Of a stretch of DNA of 12,130 bases, positions 6,401-12,130 are shown in pieces; the stretch's first letter is position 1, and the number at the start of each line of letters is the position of its first letter. Position numbers and translations under genes: made by a program. Under the pieces are notes generated by a model. The model did not search any database. It was not told the origin of the DNA and was given only the letters and a program-made list of their open reading frames with translations. The DNA comes from Promethearchaeota archaeon (GTDB lineage: Archaea > Asgardarchaeota > Lokiarchaeia > Sigynarchaeales > SOKP01), in contig WJIN01000388.1 of the NCBI GenBank assembly GCA_014730295.1, positions 1 to 12,130 on the forward strand, given 5' to 3'.

Positions 6401-8236
6401 ATAGGAGGACATACATTGGACGATTTAAGGTTGTATTTCTTGGGTTGGCTCCCTGAATACAATGATCCGGATAATATACTTAATCCATTGTTCAGCAATA
6501 GTACAAATAATTCCAACATTGCCCAAGTGAACGATTATCAAGTCCAAACGTGGATAGAAGAAGCCTTAACAGAAACGAATCAAACTATTAGAGAACAGTT
6601 TTATGATTTAATTCAGCAAAGACTTGTTGAAGAGGTATATCCATGGTGTTGGGGGATGATTCCTTTAAATTTTGACGCTATAGATATAAATCTAGTTGGT
6701 TTTCCTTCTAACGCGTTTGATAGAGCATATTTCTATCCTTGCGAATGGTTATTACCTTCTATTACTATTAATTACCCTTTAAATGACACCTACGGCAACA
6801 GCGTCTTAAAGCTAAATGTTTCTGTTTCCCATCCAAAATCAAACATCGCGAAAGTTCTAGGAATTATCGATAACACTTATAATTTCAAATTGAATCATAC
6901 TGAAAATGGAATCTATGTACTTAATGAATCTATATCATTTTTATTATCAGATGGATTACATTCATTAGTAATAAAAGCCTTCGATTCAAGCGGAAACATG
7001 AAATCTTCAGAAAAGAAGTACTTCACAATTTATGATATAGATCCTTCAGTAGAAATATTGCAACCATTTAATACTTATTATTCCTATTCTCAAGTTTTAG
7101 TGAATGTGAGTGTCACTGATACGTCTCCAATATCTGATGTGATAGCAGAAATAGATAACACTGATTTCGAATTATTAACCCATGGAGAAGGTACCTATTA
7201 TTACTTGAATAGTTCTAATTTTAACGATGGACCTCATACTATTCGAATATGGGCATATGATGAGGCAATCAATTTAAATAATACGGAAACAATTTCATTT
7301 ACAGTTGATACAATAAATCCTACGGTAGATATAATCGCTCCGGACAATATAACCTATACAAGTAGTGAAATTAATATCAGCGCAACTTGCTCCGATATTA
7401 ATGGTATATCTCAGGTTCTTGCAGAAATAGATGGTAATACAAATACTAGTCTTACACATCAAGGAAGCGGAATCTATTCCCGCGAATCATATTTATTCGG
7501 AGATGGATCACATAGGATTAAGATCTATGCTTTTGATATGGCTGGAAATGTAAATAATACTGAATCTGTAATATTTAACGTTGATTCAACATTACCTTCT
7601 GTCTCGATTTTTAGCCCAGAAGCGAAATTATATGGATATAGCAATATAGATATTAATTGTACATGTTCTGATCCATCGGGAGTATTACAGGTAATTGCTG
7701 AAATCAATAATCTAAATAATGTCTCTTTGACATATGGAAGCGGAAATCATTATTCTTATACGGGATATGCTTTCAATGATGGTTTCCACACCGTTAGAAT
7801 TTATGCTACTGATAACCATGGTAATATGAATGATCAAGTGAGTGTTAGTTTTTCAGTTGATACTACAAGTCCAATCATCATTATTGATGAACCCACAATT
7901 AATAGTGAATACCCTGCAGCTCCTGGATACGATATTACGGTAACAGATCCAAATCTAAATCAAGTCTGGTATACAATAGATGGAGGTTTAAATAATGTGA
8001 CGATAAGTAGTTTTACTGGAGCCATAGATTCTACTTTATGGAACTCTTTACCAAACGGGCAAGTTACTATTACATTTTATGCAAATGATGATGTAGGTCA
8101 TATTAATTCCGAAAGTGTTATAGTATTTAAAGATACTCCATCTGTTTCACCTGGAATTCCCGGGTTTGACATTTTATTAATGCTTGGAATATCCATAATG
8201 ATCACATTCGTAATCTTAAAAAAGAAATTTAAATAA
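3452..8236 (+). CDS. Double-headed family 5 solute-binding surface protein with five Ig-like repeats and C-terminal anchor
   Basis: A 1594-residue extracellular protein. Residues 1-40 form a signal peptide: basic start, then a hydrophobic stretch at about 17-39. Two complete SBP_bac_5 (oligopeptide/dipeptide-binding) domains follow, residues about 61-575 and 583-1097. Each carries the family signature (FHDGT...NDVVWTF, at about 133-147 and 655-669) and a YNDP motif near the lobe interface (481-484 and 1003-1006). Each has three Cys at matching places (92/614, 544/1066, 575/1097), possibly for disulfides. Residues 1102-1560 are five Ig-like beta repeats ending in motifs such as VDTINP, forming a stalk. 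A PGIPGF motif, a transmembrane helix (1571-1589) and KKKFK close the protein, like Lokiarchaeal surface-protein C-terminal anchors. Many N-x-S/T sequons fit S-layer-style glycosylation. Start is TTG 3452: an in-frame TAA lies just upstream at 3440 and the basic signal-peptide start follows. There is no clear Shine-Dalgarno site. No permease or ATPase gene is adjacent. The likely role is peptide capture. Confidence 0.88.
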   Translation: MIRINKNRKIFKKSKRLVILGIALVILTFGSLQSSFFFVNGNHSSQNFDLKLTSNEINYQRELVFGTGAAPIDLDPQNSWDSSSSNVIIQVCEGLFMHDYTLTDSPLVPRLAHSFGTWNGNNYTVDIRSGIKFHDGTDLDVNDVVWTFNRLENLNSLGLAKAYSLYEYYDIISGTNKPIINQTIAVDSNTVKFVLNTPYGPFEELLSFEASYILPSEGQIPYDDVIDKYTDDLIGTGPFDFQYYIADKEIKFSAFEDYWRGRPKFDNLTFSLIYDHDLRNEALLNGSIDILNNPGTDYLSEFNSSIDIDLVDAGNLITIYYLGMNNRLIPVDVRKAISYALNYSFIIEVLYDSYADRLKSPIPKGIAYSNYSLDVPYLNITHARSAMQDAGYGLGLDPTYGGPDDATWRSSSFLTYNYTYNIGNTLRENLLYLLQDNLEEIGITIIDAGITWVEFLNSFFELGGRTRDDLNLYWIGWLADYNDPSNYINPLFTNRQIASNHAQVNDTLVQIWMEQALVETDPIIREQLYDSIQKRLIEEVYPLCWGIVPDNYDAINSKIEDYPSNVFDKPYFYPCSKKQDFPNDLIFGTHSGPIDLDPQLAWDSASFNVIEQVCEGLFINNYSDPEISLIPALASDFGTWNGNNYTVDLRNGVHFHDGTNFDANDVVWTFDRIANLDSLNLSRVNHLYEYYDVNSGTNKPIINKTMAVDSDTVKFVLNTPFGPFEQLLSFSGSFILPSEGQIPFNNTLDTLSDDLIGTGPYDYQYYIEGFEVKFNAYENYWRGTAAISELRFSIYNNYNELNQALLDGEVDVIINPDPSYYPSMNSSNHVELIESGQSLTLYYLGMNNRKIPVEVRKAISYAINYSLMIEELYSLPAVRLKSPLPESIKYANWSFNVPVLNITHARIAMQNAGYGIGLDPTYGGPDDPNWRNSKFLSYNYTYNIGNQFREDILTLLQDNLEEIGIEVLDAAVTWTEFLEIILQIGGHTLDDLRLYFLGWLPEYNDPDNILNPLFSNSTNNSNIAQVNDYQVQTWIEEALTETNQTIREQFYDLIQQRLVEEVYPWCWGMIPLNFDAIDINLVGFPSNAFDRAYFYPCEWLLPSITINYPLNDTYGNSVLKLNVSVSHPKSNIAKVLGIIDNTYNFKLNHTENGIYVLNESISFLLSDGLHSLVIKAFDSSGNMKSSEKKYFTIYDIDPSVEILQPFNTYYSYSQVLVNVSVTDTSPISDVIAEIDNTDFELLTHGEGTYYYLNSSNFNDGPHTIRIWAYDEAINLNNTETISFTVDTINPTVDIIAPDNITYTSSEINISATCSDINGISQVLAEIDGNTNTSLTHQGSGIYSRESYLFGDGSHRIKIYAFDMAGNVNNTESVIFNVDSTLPSVSIFSPEAKLYGYSNIDINCTCSDPSGVLQVIAEINNLNNVSLTYGSGNHYSYTGYAFNDGFHTVRIYATDNHGNMNDQVSVSFSVDTTSPIIIIDEPTINSEYPAAPGYDITVTDPNLNQVWYTIDGGLNNVTISSFTGAIDSTLWNSLPNGQVTITFYANDDVGHINSESVIVFKDTPSVSPGIPGFDILLMLGISIMITFVILKKKFK
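3641..5176 (+). repeat. First SBP unit of the tandem duplication
   Basis: Residues 64-575 of the surface protein, from LVFGTG-type strand to FYPC. It aligns with the second unit at a constant offset of 1566 bp (522 residues), checked at VFGT/IFGT, at the Trp of PDDxxW (408/930) and at FYPC (575/1097). More than half the residues looked identical by eye in the portion compared. Confidence 0.85.
5207..6742 (+). repeat. Second SBP unit of the tandem duplication
   Basis: Residues 586-1097. The YFYPC end of unit 1 runs into a short linker (SKKQDFPND) before this unit starts, so there is no second signal peptide and the two lobes are covalently joined. Differences from unit 1 near the binding region include GWLADYNDPSN becoming GWLPEYNDPDN, so ligand preference may have diverged. 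Confidence 0.85.
6755..8131 (+). repeat. Five tandem Ig-like stalk domains
   Basis: Residues about 1102-1199, 1199-1290, 1291-1382, 1383-1474 and 1475-1560 repeat a pattern: P-S/T-V-x-I at the start, V-x-x-S/T-D in the middle, an A-x-I-D-N/G strand, DG-x-H-x-I/V-x-I-x-A-x-D-x-x-G-N, and F-x-V-D-T-x-x-P at the junction. The fifth is the most divergent. This is the layout of bacterial and archaeal surface Ig repeats (Ig-like/fibronectin-like folds) and would hold the binding domains away from the membrane. Confidence 0.8.
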
Positions 8237-8244
8237 TTATAACC

Positions 8245-8259
8245 TTTTTTTTCCTTTTT
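8245..8259 (+). terminator. Poly-T terminator after the surface protein gene
   Basis: A run of eight T, CC, then five T starts 9 nt after the stop codon, matching the intrinsic T-rich termination signal of archaeal RNA polymerase. Confidence 0.6.
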
Positions 8260-8453
8260 CTTAAAAAATTTATGTGTGTAACGAAATTGATCTAAGATTA
8301 AAAAAGATTTTAGTTTTTTAGAGACAATACAAAACAAAAAAATATCACATCTTTCAGAAAAATCTCCTAAACTCTTTTCTAATTCTCAAAAAATTTAATT
8401 TTAGTTTTATATTCTGATTTCGCTCTCATCTGGGAATTTATTGGGATTTGTAA

Positions 8454-8534
8454 ATGAAAAGAATAAAAAATTTTCTTAAATTTACTATTAGCAAGATAGT
8501 CAAAAAAAAGTATAATTTAGTATGTGTTGATTGA
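8454..8534 (+). CDS. Possible 26-codon upstream ORF (doubtful)
   Basis: ATG at 8454 opens a frame of 26 residues that is strongly basic (MKRIKNFLKF, then SKIVKKKYN) and ends in TGA at 8532-8534. Its last base is the first base of the ATG of the downstream gene, a TGATG coupling arrangement. A TATA-like TTTTATAT at 8405-8412 would place transcription start about 20 nt before it. It has no recognisable family and no Shine-Dalgarno site, and ORFs this short occur by chance, so it may be nothing. If translated it could couple or regulate the next gene. Confidence 0.25.
   Translation: MKRIKNFLKFTISKIVKKKYNLVCVD
8502..8518 (+). promoter_or_regulatory. Candidate BRE/TATA promoter, near-leaderless start
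   Basis: AAAAAAAAGTATAATTT resembles the box before the surface protein gene (A-run, GT, then TATA). Its centre is about 20 nt before ATG 8534, a little close for a standard archaeal spacing, so transcription would begin at or near the start codon. That would fit the absence of a Shine-Dalgarno site. The alternative is the TATA-like element at 8405-8412 with a long leader. Confidence 0.4.
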
Positions 8535-9883
8535 TGACAATTAAAAATAAAAAGAAAGTTATCATAGTAGGTGCTTTGGGTATGGATTTCCATGTATTTA
8601 ACACGGTATTCAAAGATAATGAAGAATATGAGGTGATCGCATTTACTATTGCAGGAGAGCAGAATGTAGGTACAACCGAGGAGATAGAAAGAAAATTCCC
8701 TTCTGAATTAGCGGGAAAACTATATCCTAATGGAGTTCCTATGATCTCTGAGGAACGCCTTGAAGGTTATGTCAAAAAACATAAAGCTGACGAGGTTGTT
8801 TTTGCATATTCAGATGTATCCCATGAAGTCGTTATGCATAAAGCATCACGAGCGCTTTCTTCTGGTGCTAATTTTAGGTTAATATCGGAGCGATTCACTC
8901 AAATTAAAGCGAATAAACCCGTTATATCTGTATGCGCAGTTAGGACTGGTTGTGGGAAAAGTCAAGTTTCTAGGGCAGTCTATCGGTTTTTAAAAAAAAA
9001 AGGATTTAAAGTAGTTGCTATCCGAGAACCAATGCCTTATGGAAACTTAATAGAGCAGAATGTAATGAGATTCGAAACATATGAGGATTTGGATAAATAT
9101 AATTGCACAGTGGAAGAGCGTGAAGAATACGAACCATATATAGAGCAAAATTTGATAATTTATTCTGGTGTAGACTATGAAAAAATAATTCGAGAAGCCG
9201 AAAAAGAAGCTGATGTTATTATTTTTGATGGAGGAAATAATGAGATCTCATTTTATATCCCTGACTTATTGTTTATCGTAGTGGATCCATTAAGACCGGG
9301 GCATGAGCAAAAATATCATCCCGGAGAAGTCAATGCTAGAGATGCAGATGTTTTTGTCATTAATAAGATGAATAGTGCATCTGATGATGATGTGAAAATT
9401 GTGGAAAATAACTTGCAAGAGCTAAATCCAGATGCCATTAGAGTTTATACGAATTCTGTTGTTACTATAGAAAATAGTAATGACATTAAAGGTAAAAAAG
9501 TAATTGTCGTAGAGGATGGACCAACACTAACTCATGGCGAAATGTCAATTGGAGCAGGTTATGTAGCAGCAAGGAATGCTGGTGCTGACATTATTGATCC
9601 TAGACCATATTTATCCGGATCCATGCAGAAAGTGTTTGAAGAATTTCCGCAGATAACAGAAATTGTTCCTGCAATGGGTTATAATGATGAGCAAATAGAA
9701 AGTTTGGAGAATACATTGAATAGTGCAGAATGCGAAATAATAATTAACGGAAGTCCGATAGACCTTACAAAATTAATCAATCATAATAAACCTGTCGTTA
9801 AAGTAACTTACGATATCGAGTCTATTAAAAGTCCTACCATTGAAGAAATCTTGGAAGACTTTGTGAAAAAGAATCTATCTTAG
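8534..9883 (+). CDS. Cyclic 2,3-diphosphoglycerate synthetase-like P-loop protein (COG2403-type predicted GTPase)
   Basis: 449 residues, full length for this family. The N-terminal Rossmann-like domain starts with KKVIIVGALGMDFHVFN (about 7-23). A P-loop NTPase domain follows: Walker A AVRTGCGKS at 135-143, Walker B-like IIFDGGNN at about 229-236, VVDPLRPGHE at about 249-258, and an NKMN segment at about 277-280 in the place of a GTPase-type NKxD. A C-terminal domain carries EDGPTLTHGEMSIGAGYVAARNAG. Characterised methanogen relatives make the thermolyte cyclic 2,3-diphosphoglycerate from 2,3-DPG with ATP; many COG2403 proteins carry this name without biochemical proof, so the reaction here is by homology only. 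I took ATG 8534 rather than TTG 8531 because it is the stronger codon and adjoins the first beta strand. The gene ends in TAG, then a T-tract. It seems monocistronic. Confidence 0.75.
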   Translation: MTIKNKKKVIIVGALGMDFHVFNTVFKDNEEYEVIAFTIAGEQNVGTTEEIERKFPSELAGKLYPNGVPMISEERLEGYVKKHKADEVVFAYSDVSHEVVMHKASRALSSGANFRLISERFTQIKANKPVISVCAVRTGCGKSQVSRAVYRFLKKKGFKVVAIREPMPYGNLIEQNVMRFETYEDLDKYNCTVEEREEYEPYIEQNLIIYSGVDYEKIIREAEKEADVIIFDGGNNEISFYIPDLLFIVVDPLRPGHEQKYHPGEVNARDADVFVINKMNSASDDDVKIVENNLQELNPDAIRVYTNSVVTIENSNDIKGKKVIVVEDGPTLTHGEMSIGAGYVAARNAGADIIDPRPYLSGSMQKVFEEFPQITEIVPAMGYNDEQIESLENTLNSAECEIIINGSPIDLTKLINHNKPVVKVTYDIESIKSPTIEEILEDFVKKNLS

Positions 9884-9884
9884 A

Positions 9885-9906
9885 TTTTTTTTTAAAGAGA
9901 TTTTTT
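9885..9906 (+). terminator. Poly-T terminator after the c2,3-DPG synthetase-like gene
   Basis: Two T-tracts (nine T at 9885-9893 and six T at 9901-9906) follow directly after the TAG stop, a typical archaeal termination signal. The next gene is therefore likely transcribed separately. Confidence 0.55.
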
Positions 9907-9908
9907 AA

Positions 9909-9936
9909 TTTATATCACCTATTTATTCATATATTA
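9909..9936 (+). promoter_or_regulatory. Candidate TATA elements for the AOR gene
   Basis: Two TATA-like sequences precede the gene: TTTATATC at 9909-9916 and ATATATTA at 9929-9936. They predict leaders of about 33 and 14 nt before ATG 9972. No Shine-Dalgarno site is seen before the ATG. I cannot tell which element is used. Confidence 0.4.
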
Positions 9937-9971
9937 AGTATTCTTAAGTTTTTTTTAGTGAAAATAAGACT

Positions 9972-12130
9972 ATGAAAGTTAAAAAAAAATACAATATCCC
10001 AACAATAGAAAAAGGATATGCTAATCAAACTCTTTATATTGATTTAACAACGAAGGAAATCTCGATCAAGTCAGTTTCTGAGGAGATGAAGGAAAAGTTC
10101 GTTGGAGGTAAGGGTTTCGATCTCTGGCTAATGTGGAATAGTTTACCTAAAAATAAGATTGTGAAATGGAATGACCCCGAAAATGAGATTTGCATTTCTT
10201 CTGGTCCATTAGGGGGGAGTACGTTTTACCCCGGTTCTGGAAAGTCAATAGTAACTACTATATCTCCACTGACAGGAATTATAATAGATAGTAACGTGGG
10301 TGGTTATTTCGGTCCATATTTAAAATTTTCTGGATTTGACGCAATTGAAATACAAGGTAAAGCTGATAAGGAAGTAATTATCTATATAGATGGTATAGAC
10401 GGATACATTGAAATTGAAGAATTGGGTGATTCTGATGACTTTTCAGCTTATTCTCATGAATTGACACAAGAATTAACCGAAAAATACGCTCAAGACGATA
10501 TTGAAAAAAATAGAATTTCTGTAGTTAGTTCTGGACCAGCAGCAAAGCATAGTTGTTGGGGAATGTTAAATTTTTCTTGGTTTAGTCGATTACGGGATTG
10601 GGCATCATCAAAGCAAGCTGGAAGGGGGGGAAGTGGAACTGTATTCGCGAATAAAAATATAAAAGCATTAGTATGTCGTTCCCCGAAAGTAACCACAAGT
10701 TCTAATAATCCTGCTGATTTAGATAAGGCGAAGGAGCTTGGGAAGACTCATAGTAAAGAAATTGTCCAATTAGATCCTATTCAAAACGAAATGAGGCGGG
10801 TAGGAACTGGTCATTTACCTGATATTATGAATGTTACTGATTTATTACCTACGGAGAATTTTCGATACGGTGCTCATAAGAAGATTAAAGGAAAAGATAT
10901 ACCTTTTGCTAGGAATGTGTGGAAAGATATATACTCTGGGAGAGAAGGTGCCGATGGATGTTGGATTGGATGTACTGTCAGTTGTTCTCATTATTCAGAA
11001 GGGCATCTTGTGCTAACGGGTCCTTTTAAAGGAGAACGAGTCCTCGTTGATGGTCCCGAATATGAAACTATAGCGGGTTGCGGCTCGAATTGGGGCGTCT
11101 GGGATCCAAAATGGGTTTTGGAAGTTAATTTTTACTGTGATACATATGGGTTGGATACAATATCAGTAGGAACAGGAATCGCATTTATTATGGAATGCTT
11201 TGAAAATGGGATATTGGATAAACAAAAAACCGGAGGATTAGATTTAAACTTTGGTAATGCGAAAGAGGCATTAGAATTAATACATCAAATGGCAAAAGGA
11301 GATGGGTTTGGTGTAATTGTTGGGAAGGGAATTAGATATATGAAAAAATATTTTGCTGAGGAATTTGATACAGATCCTAATTTTTTGCATGATATTGGCA
11401 TGGAACATAAAGGATTAGAATTTTCAGAATATGTAACCAAAGAATCGTTAGCTCAACAAGGAGGATACGGATTAACTAATAAAGGTCCTCAGCATGATGA
11501 GGCATGGTTAATATTTGAGGATATGGTTCGTAATACTATTCCTACATTTGAAGATAAGGCTAAGGCTCTTCATTGGTTCCCAATGTGGAGGACTTGGTTT
11601 AGTTTGTGTGGTTTATGTAAGTTACCATGGAACGATATAGTCCCAAGTGATAATACGGAATATCCAATAAAGGATCCAAAAACAGGAAATCTATTACGTT
11701 CAAAAATTCCAAAACATGTAGAATGGTATGCAAAATATTTTTCGGCAATTACAGGTCGAGAAGCCAAACCCGAAGATTTAATAATTATGTCTGAACGTGT
11801 ATATAATTTTCAACGTATTTTCAATATCAGACAAGGTAAGGGGCTTCGAAAAAATGATTCAAATCTACCATATAGGGCAATGGGTCCGGTGACTTCTCTT
11901 GAATATGAAAGTAGAAAAGAAAGGTATGATGAACAATTAAAGGAGTTAGGGTTGGACATCAACAACAAAACGACAGAAGAGAAAATTCAGATTTTAAGAG
12001 AACACCGGAAAGAACAATATGTCAAGTTACAGGATGCTGTTTATGAGCAGAGGGGATGGAATAAGAATGGTTGTCCCACAATAGAAAAAGTGGAAGCCTT
12101 AGGAATTGATTTTGATGATCTGATTAAGGT
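9972..12130 (+). CDS. Aldehyde:ferredoxin oxidoreductase family protein (tungsten-type), long form, 3' end cut by window
   Basis: Open for 719 codons to the window end. AOR-family enzymes oxidise aldehydes to acids with a bis-tungstopterin and one [4Fe-4S] cluster, passing electrons to ferredoxin. Seen: N-terminal AFOR_N domain (GGKGFD at about 45-50; SGPLGG; SPLTG...DSNVGGYFGPYLKFSGFDAIEIQGK; QAGRGGSGTVFANKNIKAL), GPEYET with Glu365 at the usual active-site place, and first pterin motif DTYGLD (390-395). Cluster ligands would be Cys330, Cys334, Cys338 and Cys549. Two departures from the Pyrococcus enzyme: the first three Cys are spaced CxxxCxxxC instead of CxxCxxxC, and the second pterin motif reads SLCGLC (544-549) with Ser instead of Asp. 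The tail YEQRGWNKNGCPT...LGI is the usual family C-terminus, so only a few residues are probably missing; at about 720 it is longer than classic members (about 600-650), partly from a charged helical insert at about 655-690. Substrate is unknown. Confidence 0.9.
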   Translation, partial: MKVKKKYNIPTIEKGYANQTLYIDLTTKEISIKSVSEEMKEKFVGGKGFDLWLMWNSLPKNKIVKWNDPENEICISSGPLGGSTFYPGSGKSIVTTISPLTGIIIDSNVGGYFGPYLKFSGFDAIEIQGKADKEVIIYIDGIDGYIEIEELGDSDDFSAYSHELTQELTEKYAQDDIEKNRISVVSSGPAAKHSCWGMLNFSWFSRLRDWASSKQAGRGGSGTVFANKNIKALVCRSPKVTTSSNNPADLDKAKELGKTHSKEIVQLDPIQNEMRRVGTGHLPDIMNVTDLLPTENFRYGAHKKIKGKDIPFARNVWKDIYSGREGADGCWIGCTVSCSHYSEGHLVLTGPFKGERVLVDGPEYETIAGCGSNWGVWDPKWVLEVNFYCDTYGLDTISVGTGIAFIMECFENGILDKQKTGGLDLNFGNAKEALELIHQMAKGDGFGVIVGKGIRYMKKYFAEEFDTDPNFLHDIGMEHKGLEFSEYVTKESLAQQGGYGLTNKGPQHDEAWLIFEDMVRNTIPTFEDKAKALHWFPMWRTWFSLCGLCKLPWNDIVPSDNTEYPIKDPKTGNLLRSKIPKHVEWYAKYFSAITGREAKPEDLIIMSERVYNFQRIFNIRQGKGLRKNDSNLPYRAMGPVTSLEYESRKERYDEQLKELGLDINNKTTEEKIQILREHRKEQYVKLQDAVYEQRGWNKNGCPTIEKVEALGIDFDDLIK

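Larger units (their letters stand above)
8237..8533. other. AT-rich intergenic region before the c2,3-DPG synthetase-like gene
   Basis: About 297 nt with very low GC. It contains the terminator of the upstream gene, two candidate TATA elements (TTTTATAT at 8405-8412 and TATAATTT at 8511-8518) and one short ORF (8454-8534). I see no RNA gene, no convincing extended stem and no direct repeat array in it. Confidence 0.6.

Noticed and set aside
7525..7707. 60-codon minus-strand frame inside the Ig repeats
   Set aside because: Antisense to a clear repeat-containing CDS; no independent support.
6755..8131. Ig-like repeats as a possible diversity-generating or phase-variable array
   Set aside because: The units are diverged at the DNA level, there are no identical cassettes, no simple-sequence tract controls the frame, and no recombinase or reverse transcriptase gene is nearby.
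8098..8337. 79-codon minus-strand frame over the surface protein end and terminator
   Set aside because: Overlaps the membrane anchor coding region and the poly-T terminator; its Lys/Phe-rich content comes from the A/T tracts.
10490..10696. 68-codon minus-strand frame inside the AOR gene
   Set aside because: Shadow of the oxidoreductase gene, whose plus frame is open and motif-rich throughout.
10831..11016. 61-codon plus-strand frame inside the AOR gene
   Set aside because: Out-of-frame shadow over the Cys-cluster region of the oxidoreductase; no separate function.
11570..11767. 65-codon minus-strand frame inside the AOR gene
   Set aside because: Antisense shadow of the region carrying the fourth cluster Cys.
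1..12130. CRISPR array, tRNA, rRNA or insertion sequence
   Set aside because: No regularly spaced identical repeats, no tRNA-like cloverleaf and no transposase frame or terminal inverted repeats were seen on reading either strand.

Overview
The window looks like an AT-rich archaeal chromosome segment, most likely from an Asgard archaeon (Lokiarchaeia-like). This rests on several points: archaeal BRE/TATA-type promoters with poly-T terminators; a two-subunit-type archaeal methylmalonyl-CoA mutase next to a thiolase/DUF35 pair; a cyclic 2,3-diphosphoglycerate synthetase-type P-loop protein; a tungsten-type aldehyde:ferredoxin oxidoreductase; and a giant surface substrate-binding protein with a C-terminal proline-glycine/transmembrane/lysine anchor of the kind common in Lokiarchaeal surface proteins. 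The lineage is an inference from gene content and style; no rRNA or other marker gene is present.

Layout. 1-2544 (+) is the end of an acyl-CoA operon: the C-terminal part of an SCP2-type thiolase, its Zn-ribbon/OB-fold (DUF35) partner, and the catalytic subunit of methylmalonyl-CoA mutase. Gaps are 10 and 14 nt, and both internal genes have Shine-Dalgarno sequences. 2545-2591 holds a small stem-loop and a perfect 20-bp palindrome at the convergent gene ends. 2572-3267 (-) is a decayed HEPN/MNT toxin-antitoxin-like pair: the HEPN gene has a one-base frameshift and lacks its middle, and the nucleotidyltransferase has an in-frame amber stop inside its active-site motif. 3452-8236 (+) encodes a 1594-residue secreted, membrane-anchored protein made of two tandem solute-binding domains of family 5 (522-residue period, no net indel) plus five Ig-like repeats. 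8534-9883 (+) is the cyclic 2,3-diphosphoglycerate synthetase-like gene, preceded by a possible 26-codon upstream ORF. 9972-12130 (+) is an unusually long AOR-family oxidoreductase that runs off the window.

How they fit together. The thiolase, DUF35 protein and mutase could act in branched-chain amino acid or odd-chain acyl-CoA breakdown (thiolysis to propionyl-CoA, then the methylmalonyl-CoA/succinyl-CoA step). The surface protein could capture peptides outside the cell, and the AOR could oxidise aldehydes derived from amino acids with ferredoxin as acceptor. Together this would suit a peptide-fermenting archaeon, but the link is inference: the three regions have separate promoters. The best leads for something new are the double-headed binding protein on an Ig stalk and the long AOR with altered cluster and pterin motifs.
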